Positions 13,794 through 27,000 of a stretch of 64,000 nucleotides of DNA are shown in pieces. A model generated the notes under the pieces. The model made no database searches. It worked only from the letters and a program-made list of their open reading frames with translations, and was not told the DNA's origin. The stretch spans positions 2,722,062 to 2,786,061 of the forward strand of contig KL647296.1 in assembly GCA_000727475.1 (NCBI GenBank), written 5' to 3'. How positions within the stretch are numbered: the first letter of the stretch is position 1; each line of letters starts with the position of its first letter. The translations under genes and the position numbers were made by a program. Source of the stretch: Sarcocystis neurona. Its lineage: Eukaryota > Apicomplexa > Conoidasida > Eucoccidiorida > Sarcocystidae.

Positions 13794-16700
13794 CGCATGT
13801 AAATGTATATACATATATATGCACATACGCATGCATATATATATATTACATATATATATATACGCGGAAGAAGAGGAACCTCCTCACCACACACAGCCAC
13901 CGACAAGCAATAGAGCAAGACAACGACAAATATATATATATATATATTATATATACCTCTATACACTTACGGATGCGAGAATTTATATATATATATGTAC
14001 GCAGAAGAAGAGTAACCTCCTCATCAAGCGTAGCCACCGAGAAGCAATTTTAGAAAAGAAACATAACGCCACATATATATATATACATGTAGTGTACGCA
14101 TGCAAAGATGGCAGTGGATATAGCGACAGAGACCCCCGCAGCGGGGCAGACCTGCATGTACGCGGGGCGTGGAGGAAGAGAAAAAGTAAAGGGAACTGAA
14201 GTAAGCAAATAAAAAAGTGGGGCCATGGACAGATACTGCAGACAGGCACCGGTAGGTGTAGACACTCCAGAGATACGTACACCCATAGCTGATCGCCACG
14301 CAGCTAGAAAAAAGTACTACACAGCACTATATATATATATATATGCATGCGTGTGAACATGTATACATATCGTCCGCGTAGAAGTGCAGCAGGAAGAGGA
14401 ACTCGCGTGGAAACCCATCAGCAGCAAAAAAGAAGACCTCCCCACAGACGACAAACATCTGCTACCCGCCGCTGCCTCTTCTGCGTCGAAGAAACGCGGT
14501 GCGTCTCCACCGTGAGGCCTGCCATCACGAAGATGTGCGAAAGTCGGTCCTTGCAGAAAACGCGACGCGACGCAGCCCACGCTCCCGGTGTACGTACACC
14601 GCAGAAGTCTCCCGCCGGGTGTACATACACACATATACACACTGCATGTGGTACTCACTCGGTCCATACCTCCGGGGACGCTCAAGAGACATGTCTACGT
14701 CTCCCCCACACATTTCCTTCACAACATTTTCACGTGCACACATAGAAACATACATATGCATATATATATATATGCATGCGTAGTCAACGGATTGTGACAC
14801 TCCATCCTATACATATATGCATATATATGAGGTCTGTGGCCCCTCCGCAGACACAGGGACTTCTACGTATATACATGTACATACCTACATATATATATAC
14901 ACAAGCACATGTAGCTTAATATATATATATATATGCATATACATATACACGTAGCCCATGGAACACCGCAGTTCAGCCTATACATATATATTTTTATATC
15001 TATATATATACCTGTATCCATATCTACACATCTGTCTATCTCTCTATACATATATATATATATGAAGCCTGTGGAAGGTGGCAGCAAGGAGGACGTCGAC
15101 AGATTCCAGCTGCATGCGGGGAGCGTGTGGTGGCCCTGGGAAATCTTCTTCGTGAAAGAAAGAGAAGCACCGGCGAAACGAAAACAGAGAAGGGAAAGGA
15201 GACGAAAACGAAGAAGCGATTGGCTGCTGGGCAGGGCGTGCGGCCTGTGAAAGGAGCAGGGGCTGCTGCACTGGGCGTGGGGGTCTGTGCAGCAGCTGCG
15301 CGGCAGCAGCTTTCGCGGGAGGGAGCTGGTGAGAGACTACTCCCCCCCTGCCACACCTCGTCCTCAGCGCCCTGCTGTCGGCCCTGCAGCGGGACGAGGC
15401 CCTTTTCTCCCTTCTCTCTATCCCTTCTCGAAACGGATGAAACTTCCCCTTCCCTATTTTCCCCCTCTTCTCTGCCGCCCTCTCTTGCGAGTCGACGGAG
15501 CAGCCACAAAGCGAGAGAAGGAAGTCACGCACACAGAGAGAGAGCGTGTGCGGGTGTCCATACACGGGGATGCGCAAACGGAGAACAGCAGGAGACACAC
15601 AAAAGGAAGGAAAAGGGAGGAAAAGCAGTTGAAGCCCAAAAGAGGAACGTGGAAAATGCTCGCTCGGTGTTTGCAGCAGCAAAAAACCGCTTCACAGCAA
15701 CTGGAAGCCACGTCGGCCCCCCCCCCCCTCCTCTGTCTCCCCGTCTCCCATCGACGTCGGCACCCCCCCCCCTCTCTGTCTTCCCGTCTCTCTCCCTTCG
15801 TCTCTTTGCTCGCGCTTTCTGTCTTTGTTGCTGTCTCGCTTTGTTTCAGCTCGGCCTTTCCTGCTCTCTGCCTGCGTTTCTGCTGGCGTTTGTTCGAGGA
15901 GGACGGGCGAAGTTTCTCATCTCCGAGGAAGGGGATGAGCGGCAGTTGCGCGGAGCAAGAAGACACGTACCTTCTTCAAGACGAAGAACAAACCCGGGAG
16001 AACGTACGGGTAGAGGGGCGGATGAATCAGGGCGTCAAGGAGGGGCTTCAGTATGCGGTCGCTGCACACACACGCGCGACACGAAAGAGAGCAGCAGAAC
16101 ATGTAGTACACCTTCACAACAAAAGTATGAGCGAGGAGGGGGGGGGGGGGGGGGGACGAACTTCTTCCCACATAAAGACACACACACGTGCACATACACA
16201 AACACGCAGACGTGTACATGCAGAGGGAAGGGGAAGCGGGAAGGGTCTACAAATATCTCCACAGCAGAAAGGAAGATGGGGGAATACACCTTTCCACACA
16301 ACAAAGGGCGAGAAGACGTGCATGCCTTTGGGAAAGTAGGGAACACGGGGACCAGGGGGCGCGAAGGTCGACACCGAACACATGCACATCTGCAGATGAG
16401 TCGGTTTGTTTGAAAAAGCGAAAGCAGAGGGACACACGTAGGAGGAAACTCTGCAGACGCGCATATACGGCGAACGGGCGAGGGAGGAGTTGCCCACGAC
16501 TGAGACGCACATAGCGAGGAAGAGAAGAAAAGGAGGAGAAGAAGAGGAGGAGAAGAAAAGGACGAGGAAGGCAGAGAGACATAAAAGAGAAAAAGAGATG
16601 AAGAGGGAGACAGGAAGAGAGGGACACGGAGACGGAGACGGGGACGGAGACGCGCCAAGGACGAGACAGGGAGGGAGACGGAGACGGAGACCGCGAAGGA

Positions 16701-19700
16701 GAGACGGAGAGTCCCCTTCTACTACGGCTACATGCGGCACACACGTACATACATAGAGACAGAGATAGACATAGACAGAAACAAAGATAAGAGAGAACGC
16801 TGCACAGCTATTCCCCCACCACACACACACAGACATATATACATATAAATATGTAAAAGGAAGAGGGAGCTCCATAGATATTTACAGACAGACAAACATA
16901 TATATATGTATTTATACAGTGAGAGAGATAGACAGATAGATCGATACAGACNNNNNNNNNNNNNNNNNNNNNNNNNNNNNNNNNNNNNNNNNNNNNNNNN
17001 NNNNNNNNNNNNNNNNNNNNNNNNNNNNNNNNNNNNNNNNNNNNNNNNNNNNNNNNNNNNNNNNNNNNNNNNNNNNNNNNNNNNNNNNNNNNNNNNNNNN
17101 NNNNNNNNNNNNNNNNNNNNNNNNNNNNNNNNNNNNNNNNNNNNNNNNNNNNNNNNNNNNNNNNNNNNNNNNNNNNNNNNNNNNNNNNNNNNNNNNNNNN
17201 NNNNNNNNNNNNNNNNNNNNNNNNNNNNNNNNNNNNNNNNNNNNNNNNNNNNNNNNNNNNNNNNNNNNNNNNNNNNNNNNNNNNNNNNNNNNNNNNNNNN
17301 NNNNNNNNNNNNNNNNNNNNNNNNNNNNNNNNNNNNNNNNNNNNNNNNNNNNNNNNNNNNNNNNNNNNNNNNNNNNNNNNNNNNNNNNNNNNNNNNNNNN
17401 NNNNNNNNNNNNNNNNNNNNNNNNNNNNNNNNNNNNNNNNNNNNNNNNNNNNNNNNNNNNNNNNNNNNNNNNNNNNNNNNNNNNNNNNNNNNNNNNNNNN
17501 NNNNNNNNNNNNNNNNNNNNNNNNNNNNNNNNNNNNNNNNNNNNNNNNNNNNNNNNNNNNNNNNNNNNNNNNNNNNNNNNNNNNNNNNNNNNNNNNNNNN
17601 NNNNNNNNNNNNNNNNNNNNNNNNNNNNNNNNNNNNNNNNNNNNNNNNNNNNNNNNNNNNNNNNNNNNNNNNNNNNNNNNNNNNNNNNNNNNNNNNNNNN
17701 NNNNNNNNNNNNNNNNNNNNNNNNNNNNNNNNNNNNNNNNNNNNNNNNNNNNNNNNNNNNNNNNNNNNNNNNNNNNNNNNNNNNNNNNNNNNNNNNNNNN
17801 NNNNNNNNNNNNNNNNNNNNNNNNNNNGGTACGCATATAGATGCATATGCATAAGCATGTATATACACATTGAGAGAGAGAGACAGATAGCTATCTTGGC
17901 ACATACACACATAGACATGCATGCACACATATATATGAGACAGAGCGAGGGAGAGGGGGAGACACATCGCTTTTTGGGTACATACACACACAGACATGTA
18001 TGTATACACACATATACGTACATATATGTGTAGAGGGAGAGACAGATGGATAACTACCTCGATACATATACACATAGATATACATATATACGTGCATGCA
18101 TATACTTATGTAGAGAGAGACAGGAGCTGACAGAGAGGACTGGCGGGCAACGTGGTACAGACGTTCGACAAAAAGTGCTTGAGCAGCAGGAGGAGATGCT
18201 CGGACAGTTTTTCATAAAATTCCCCTACAAACGGATCTACTGCGTGCACGTCTCTACAAGTGCAGCACAAGTCAGTCAGACACACATACACATATATATA
18301 TATATATATGTATGAGTAGACAGATAGATAGATAAGTGGAGGGGTGGGAGGGATATAGACATTCGATTGCAGCTATCGATTTTCCCTCACCTGTAGAAAT
18401 TCTCATATAGACACACATGTTGTCGAAGAAGACTCATTTACACTAATACATGCGTCCCTGCAAATCTACCAATATACGTGTCTTCATACATATAAACGCG
18501 CTCACAGTACATACGTACACACAGTGATACCTACTGAGTGTCTACTGCGTATCAAACTACTCAAAAATACGCATGCATGCGTCCACAGGAAAGAAGAAGG
18601 TATGCGTGTATTTACCCGTCTGCCTCTACACATACATATACGTGTCTTCACACATACCTACAAGATAGTGACGATAATATCAGTATATACAGAGATACCT
18701 ACCTAGTTGTCTATCTAACTATATGTGTAGACGCATGCATATGTATACAGCGTAAGGCACGCGCATGCACTTGTGTATTTGTCTGCCTGCCCATACGTAT
18801 GTACACATGTGTGTCTTGATACAAATATGAAGATATTGACGACAATATACGTGTATATACAGATACCTATCTAGTAGTTGTCTACCTCTCTGTCCAGCAT
18901 ACAAGGACGCATGCACCTATTTATTTGTCTGCCTCTGCATATACACATGTACGTGTCTTCCTGCATATCTAACTGGACAGACGAAAACACGCGGATATAC
19001 ACACATTCCTATGGAGTTCTCTACCTCCGCCCCCCTACGTATCTCCTCGCCTACGCAGACGTACACGAATTTGTAGACAGGGAGAAGCTACGCATGGAAA
19101 ACAGGTAGAGAAAGCATTTCGGAGGGAAAAAGGAGGGATGACGCAGACACAAAAGAGAGAAACAGAGAGAAGTTCTCCAAGAGAAGTTTCCTCGGGACGT
19201 CAACTGTCTGACAATGCAGGAAATGTGAGGCTTTTCTTCTTCTCTCCCTGCTGGTCCGCAGTCGAAGACCAGCAGCGCATGTCTGCTGCAGCACGCTGTT
19301 CGGGTGGGCACTCACCGGAGCAGCGAGACGCGGTGCAGCTCTTCCTGCTGCTGCAGCAGCGGGAGGAATCCTTTGAGAAACTGAATTTTCTGCTGCTCGT
19401 CTTTCTCGTGAAGGCTCTCTAGGAAACGCAGGGCCCGCACGTTCAACTGCAGCAGCAGAGCAGCAGCAGGAGTCGCCCGGCAGCAGCAGCAGCACCAGAG
19501 CAGGAGCGCGGGGGTACCAGCGGGGGAGGAACACGCATGTACACAGGCACCTGTACGCATTGCGTGTTTCTCTGAAGTGCGGTTGCACCCGACTTTGAGT
19601 AAACCCACACCTCAATTTCGAGTACAACTACACCCCAATTTCGAGTGTAAGTACACCACAATTTCGGGTGTAAGTACACCACAATTTCGAGTGTAACTAC

Positions 19701-21018
19701 GCCACGATTTCGAGTGTAACTACACTCCAATTTCGCAGACAACTATAGCTCGATTTCGAGTGTAGCTACACCCCAATTTTGAGTGTACCTACATCCCATC
19801 TTCAACTGGGACTACACCCCGAATTACTGCCTCCAGGTTTGGCTGCAACTGTCCACGGATTCCCAGAGTAGCTTCCACCCCGATTTCGGGTGTAATCCGG
19901 GACCCGTCTCAACAGTTTTCTGAGCAGCTGTAGGAGACAGAGATCTTCGTTTTCTTCACGAAACGACCGTGGGCGGACAGCATTGGTACACACACTTATT
20001 CTCTTCGCAAATACTTCACAAATCGTATGCGCATCCCCGCAAGCACCGACGACCCCTACTTCCACATTCCTGCTCTCGTATAGACACACGCGTCTGCTGT
20101 GCACTGCGTATTTCGGCGTCTTCTGCAAATCCGCTAGCGCTACCATTCCCCAGCAGGAAGTGCACTTACGGGAGCGACAACGACTATTCGTTCTCCTCCA
20201 AAAGTAGTACACGTAGGCGTATACATATATAAATATATATAAATACACACATATGCGTGGATACGGGTCCATTCTGTCTATTTCCTACCTACCTGCGGCG
20301 GTGTGGGGGTGTGGATGTGTCCTTCGACAGGCTGCAACGCTGCGGTAGTCCTACGCACATAGTTGAGCATGCCTGCGTATACTTACCCATGGATATACGC
20401 CAGTACATGCGTGCATATATATACATTGGTGCACGTTCGTACAGGGAAACACACCGGTACACACAGACCAATACATACACTTATTCATATACGTATACAC
20501 ACTCTCTTCATCTTCTTTCCCCTTCTCGCCTGCACATTCTTGTTTTTCTGTCACGTTGGCCCCCCTGCTGTTGCTGTTTTGCTCGCTTCGCGCGTGTGTG
20601 TGTCTCGTGCTGCTGCTCTCTCTGCTTCTCGGCGTGCGTCCGCTTTTCTTCTCGTCGCCGCTGGCTTCCCCTTCTGCGGCGAGACGCGGTGGCAGCAGCC
20701 TGCTGCACTTCTTACGTCCTGAAAAAAAGCTGCCTGCATGCACTGCTCCGCCGTCGGTCGTGCGCGTGGGTCGGGCTGCAGCATGCTGTTCAGCAGCGAG
20801 AGAAGCGCGGACAGCGACGAAGAGGCAGTAGAAGCAGCAGCAGACGCAGCAACGGCAGAGGAAGAGACGGCATCGGCAGGAGACCCAGACTTTGACAGCG
20901 CGGCATCAGGCAAGACACCAGCAGCAGAACATGCGGCAGCAGCAGCTGCCCCTTGGAAGTACGGCGAAGCGTGGAACATCTCCGGTGCCAACGGCACCAG
21001 GCGGTCGCACTGCAAGCG

Positions 21019-21059
<41 letters not shown>

Positions 21060-24000
21060 ATATATATATATATACACGAGTTCATACCCCTTCTAGCATA
21101 TTCTCACAAAGTATATATATTATTGTGTCCACGTACATATATGTATATATATGTATGTTATATAGTGCACGCATGCAACAGATGAAACAATAACACATAT
21201 ATATAAATATATATCAGTGACTGCCTGCATGCATATATGTGCATGTATTTAATATATACGTGTGTTACGTAGTGCGTGCATGCAACAGACATGATATACA
21301 TATCTACATATCAATCCTTGTCTGCATGTTCATATATATCCATTTGAACTGCGGTGCATGTGCGTGCGTGCACGCAACAAGTAAGATACTAATATATATA
21401 TATATATATATGTAGACATATCCAGACATACCCATCATTGCCTGCGTACACATATATGTGCATAGCGCATGCAAGCAGCAGACGAGATACTACGGAGCTC
21501 GGTAGAAAATGAGCTGCAGTCTCGGATAGATCAACGCGGAATCGCGCAACCGCCACGTGCAGACGCATGCAGGAGCTCAAGCAGGGCGATGGAAGAAGTG
21601 AACGACAGCAAGAAGAAGAAAATAGCGGGAGGGAAATGAGAGGAGGAGACGGCAGAGGGCGACGGGGCAGCGAGAGGAGACGCCGGCTCGTCCCCATCTC
21701 CCCGCACGTCGTGCTGCAGTGTGTGGAGAGACGGGGGGAGACGGCAGAGCAGCAGGAGCAGCAGAAAAGGAGAAGCAGAACGTACAGAAACATGCAGAAA
21801 CATCGGCCCCACAAAGAAGAATAGGAGGAAGACAGAGAGAAGGAGAAGCGAAAAAAGGAGAAAAGGGAGACGCCTAGGAGACAAATCGGTGGGGTATTTA
21901 CTTCGGCCTGGTGGGTCTGCAAGTCCCACTCCCCACACTTCACCAGGCGTCGCTTGAAACTCCCCGCCGTCTCTCCTCCTCCTCCGGCGAGCAGCTCGGC
22001 CATCAGCAGTCCCAGAGAAAACACATCTGCCGCTGCAGTGCAGCAACGCTGCTGCGCTGCTTCTGGCGCGGAGTAATACAGAGGGGGTCCAAGAGCCACT
22101 GCTGCATGCAAGCTATCGGGATACGGGCTGCAGCAAATAGCGAACGCATACCAGCAGCACCAGGAGCGACAGTATACAAGAAGAAGCAGCCGCGGCCACA
22201 CACCAGCAGCTGCAGCAGCACGGCAGCAGCGGCGGCACTTCAGCAGAAGCAGCAGCGGCAGTAGAGGAAGAAGCAGCAGCGGCAGCTCAGCAGCAGCGGC
22301 AGCTCAGCAGCGGCAGCAGCGGCAGCGACCAAGGGAGCGCAGAGGACTGCGAGTCGACGCATGCCGCGCAGGATGTGCTGGGATGAGGCGGCAGGAACAG
22401 CAGCAGCACCAGCAGGACGGGCGGAGTAGCAGAAGACGCAAGAACGACCTTCGAGCGGCAGCAGTAGCAGCAGAAGGAAGACACAACTGCAGGAGAAGGA
22501 AGCAACAGCAGCAGCAAGAACAAACACCAGCACGAGAGGCAGCAGCAGCAGCAGTAGTACCAGACGCAGAAGAAGCCGAGAGAAGCAGCACAGAGAGAGG
22601 CTGCAGAGGAGCGGCAGCGGCCGACGGAGGCGCAGAAGCAGCATCGGCAGGAGGAGAAGCGGCAGCAGCAGCCTTCAGAAAGAGAGGAAAACGAGAGAAT
22701 TTTGCCCCAAGGAACCGCGCACGAAGAAACAGAACATACGCAGGACGCTGAGGCAGGTGAGGTGAAGAAGATGGATGCTTGCGTCTGCATGCGTTTTCAG
22801 GCTCAGCAACATTGAGGGGCTCTCTGCAATAACAGCACGTGGTTCGCCGTCACAGCAAGGCAATTCTGCATGCGAAGGCGCCCAGCAGCTAGCCAGAGGA
22901 GAGACCTGCGGACGCAGCGCATGCGCAGGGCGGCACGCGCTGCCACATTATTCGACAGTCTTGAGCTAGCCAAAAAATGAGGCAGACACGGGGCATGCAG
23001 GCATCCTCTTCGGCTGTTCCTCCTCCTCGTTCAGCGTTCCCCCCCCTTTTGATATTTCTTCGTGCTCCCCTCGAAGAGGCGTCGCTCTCTCTGTGTCTCC
23101 CTCTCTCTTGCACGACACACATGCCAAGAAAAGAAGCGCGGCAGTTCGCCGGGCCTTCGCAACGAACTCTCCGCATGCAGCTCTAGGCAACTGCATGCGC
23201 TACACTGGTGTGCAACAAAGGAGAAACCGCAGCAACAGCTGCTCGACGTCGTCAGCCCCTCCCCCCTACGCACTGCCCCTGCAGCGTCTCCAAATCATTG
23301 AGGCTCTCTACTTCGTATTTCTAAAGAGCGATATATATATATATATATGGAGTATCTTATATATAGGCTCGCCCCCCGCGCGCGTGTATTCATATATATA
23401 TATATATATATATATGAAGTATCTTATATATAGGTTGCCCCGTGCACGTGTACGTATATATGAAGTATCTTATATGTAGGCTGCACAGTGCAGACATATA
23501 CGCACACATACACACACACACACATAAACGAAGGCGTCCTAAGCATACACATGTACTGATTAACGTATATATATATATACATACGCATATATGCATACAC
23601 GCGTAGATACACGTCCAACAAGAATACGAACACGTGTACATATATATATGCGTATACCCATACAAAGACAAAAAAGTATAAATACAGAAAACTTAGACAA
23701 AACAGACACATATACGTTGTCATACACACATATATAGATGCAAAACCTCCTCGGCCTGATACAGATACGCGTATACATATATATATAATGTATATATGAT
23801 ACATACAATATATATACACATGTACATATATATATATAAATACGTAATTGCATAAATTTATATGATACACACAATAGACACACATACATATATATGTATA
23901 CATATATATATGACACAAAATAGGTATCTGGATATACATATATATATGTAGATATTGAGGATGCATAGAGACAGATTTGATTGATTGGCCATGGAATTGA

Positions 24001-27000
24001 CGAAGAGACGAGACGCACGTGAAGGAGACAGGAGCCTCGGCAGTTTGTCTCTCAGCGCCAGTGGCTTCAGCAGCAAAGGCGAGTCCCCCGAGACGCCAGT
24101 GGCCGCTGCTCGTCAAGAAGATACTTTCGAAGTGAATATTGAGGTGAACCAGCTGCGCGTCTGCATGCAAAAATTGCAAGGCCTCGAGAATGTCTAACAG
24201 GCCTGCTTTAATCTCAAGAAGAGAAAAGCCGCCTGTCTCCTCTGCTGCGGAAAGGCGACGCCCAGCCGCCCCTTTGCTGCCGCCGCACGAGTGTCTGCTC
24301 TCTGCAGCAAAACAGCAGCAGCAGGAAGAAGAAGGGCAAAGGGAACGAAAAGGAGAACAGGGACGCCATCAGCAGCAGGAAGAGGAAGGAGATAAACAGG
24401 ACGGGAGTCATAAGCAGAATGGAGGAGAGAAAGGAAGGGCAGGGACGTCACCAGCAGCATGAAGTAGAAGAAGACGAAGAAAAAGACAGCAGTCAGCAGC
24501 AACAGCAGCAGGAAGAAGAGCAAGAGGGGAGTCACCACCTGCAGCAGGGAAGTTTCCAGCAACAGCAGGAAGACGAAGTGAACGGGCGTCACCAGCAGCA
24601 ACAGCAGGAAAAAGAAGGGACGGGAGTTGCCAGCAGCAACAGCATCAGGAACCAGAAGCAGGCGGGCACTACCAGCAGCAGGAGCAGGGAGAAGAAGAAC
24701 TAAACGGGAGTCAACAGCAGCAGCAGGAAGAAGAAGAAGGAGTAAGCGGGGGTTAGCAGCAGCAGCAGCAGAAACCAGAAGTAGACAGGCGTTACCAGCA
24801 GCACCAGCAGCAGGAGCAAGAGCTGAGCGGGAGTTGCCAGCAGCAGCCTCCCCAGGGCAGCGAGAACAGCATTCCCACGGCTGCTGCAGCACCAGGAATG
24901 GGACGCTAAGAAAGATGCTGCAGCAGCAGAGAGCAGCACTAGTCTCTGTCTCACTTGCCGGTCACGTGCAAACATAGGTGCACCTGTAGCCTTCCTCCCC
25001 ATCTCTCTTCATAGTATACACATATACATATATACTTGCATATATATACACATATGTGTATAAATATAAATGCGTATCGCTTCAGGCAAGGCGTCGAGCC
25101 GCTGCAGCACTTCTCCTCGTCATCAGCCTCCGAAAACGTGGACTTCCCTATCTACACATACATATATACATATACTGCACGCCCTTCTACCCATCTACAC
25201 CCACCACCCCACATGCACACCTATCTATCTATCTAATCTATCTATCTATTTAATCTATCTATATCTCTCTATCTATCTATATCTATCTATCTATATCTAT
25301 CTATCTATCTATATCTATCTATATCTATCTATATCTATATCTATCTATCCTTATCTGTATCTATATCTCTATATATATATATATACACCTAGATAGGAAA
25401 AGTCAGACATACTTCCTTCCCGCCTCGAAGAGTATATAAATACACACACACATATTCCCGAAACAAGGCCAACAGCACAGTATGTATATGTAACACATAT
25501 TCGTGTGTGTGTGTGCTTGGCGAACTGCGCGAGTCCTGTGGCATGCACAAGGATGGAGAAGAAGAGTCGAGGGGGCAGACAGCAGCACAGCAGCCTCCCC
25601 GCTGGGGACACACCGCAGCGATGGTGGCAGTCTCTGCCTCCGGCCAGCAACTTCTTTCGACGAGGAAAACGTGGAGAGCAGCAGAGTGGCAGCACACACA
25701 CATACAGAGAGCGCGAAGGAGACGGCGAGGCGGGCGGGAGACGGCCGCTGTAGACGAAGAAGCGGCGGCCTGTTTTCCCCCCTTCTTTTGCGGAAGACTA
25801 CACACAAAGGAGAACTCCGGAAGATGGAGGTGGGGAAAGTTGAGAGCAGCTGCGCACTGCGTCTCCTCGGGGATTTCCCTGCTGATCCTCTGACACACGT
25901 GTTGTATATGTTCGTGTACGTGCGCATGCATGTCTCTCCCTGTCTCCTGCCCGTCTCCTTCGTGTCTCTCTTCACATGCACATCCTCTCTTTTCTTCCCC
26001 CCTTTTTTTCTGCTCTCTGTGCATGCGTGGGCATGGGGGTGCGGATGCTTCCTCTGGCAGCCTGGGCATCTGTGGCCTCCTCCCCCTGCGGCAGCGTCCC
26101 TTCCACACTTCTGAAAGAAAAGGGAAGGCAGCATCTCCGGCGGTGGCTGGGAAGCGCTTCCGCAGAAGAGGAGTCCTTCTTACAAAAGAGACGCGGAAAG
26201 GGGGCGAACTCTGCTGCCCCTGCTGCTCCAGTCTTTCCCGCCCGTACAGTCTCTTCTTTTCCTGCGTTGATGAGCGCTGCTGTTCCCCCGTAACTTCGAC
26301 AGCAAAGACGTGTGTTTGCCTCCCCTTCCCCTCTGCTTCTCCTATTCACCGTTATCCTCGTGTTCGTATTCTTTTTCTGCTTCTTCACTTTCCTCGCTTT
26401 TTCGCTTCCGTCCCTTCCTCGCTTGCTCTCTATTCCTCCCCACAAAAACTTTGGTTGTTGCTGCGGCGCACACAGACGTAGGCACGAACAAAAAGTGCGT
26501 CCCCGTCCGAGTTTTGTCCTCCCCTTCCTCCACTAGTCCTCTACGTTGTCCCTTCCTTCTCCCCCTTCTTATTTCCCATCTGCTGGTCTGTGCTCGTCAT
26601 CTTTCTCTCCTTTACTCGTTCTCTCGTTTTTCACTGCACTTACCTTCCGCAGGTCCAGCGCGTTCTTCTTCTCTGCTGCTGCTGCAGCTGCTGCTGGCGT
26701 TGCTGCTGCCATTGCTGCTGTAGGTGTAAGATGAAGGGGCAACGGCGGTGGCGGCAGCGGAGCCTGGTGCAGGAAAAGAGGCAGGTGCAGCAGGAGAAGC
26801 AGCAGCCGCGCGACGGAGCTGCTGCTTGAGAGTGGCGTGGACGAAGCGCGTGCAAAAAACCAGGGAGTGTTTATCTTCCTGCAGAGGCTCCAGGAGATGC
26901 AGCAGCTTCGGATGCCGCAGACGCTGCAGCAGCAGGGCCTCGCGGTGGAGCAGCTGCAGCAGCTCGGCGCGAAGGGGAGCGGACTGGGCGAACGGCGGCT

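Noticed and set aside
15127..16413. Plus-strand ORF of 428 codons
   Set aside because: It crosses pseudokinase exon 7 in antisense, has no recognisable domain, and follows the purine/pyrimidine bias of the segment.
16728..18075. Long ORFs across the second gap
   Set aside because: They are open only because the N run is read as unknown residues; the ends are TA-repeat translations.
19051..19311. Minus ORF just downstream of pseudokinase exon 6
   Set aside because: It contains no SCYL2-like sequence and begins after the clear gtgagt donor; read as intron.
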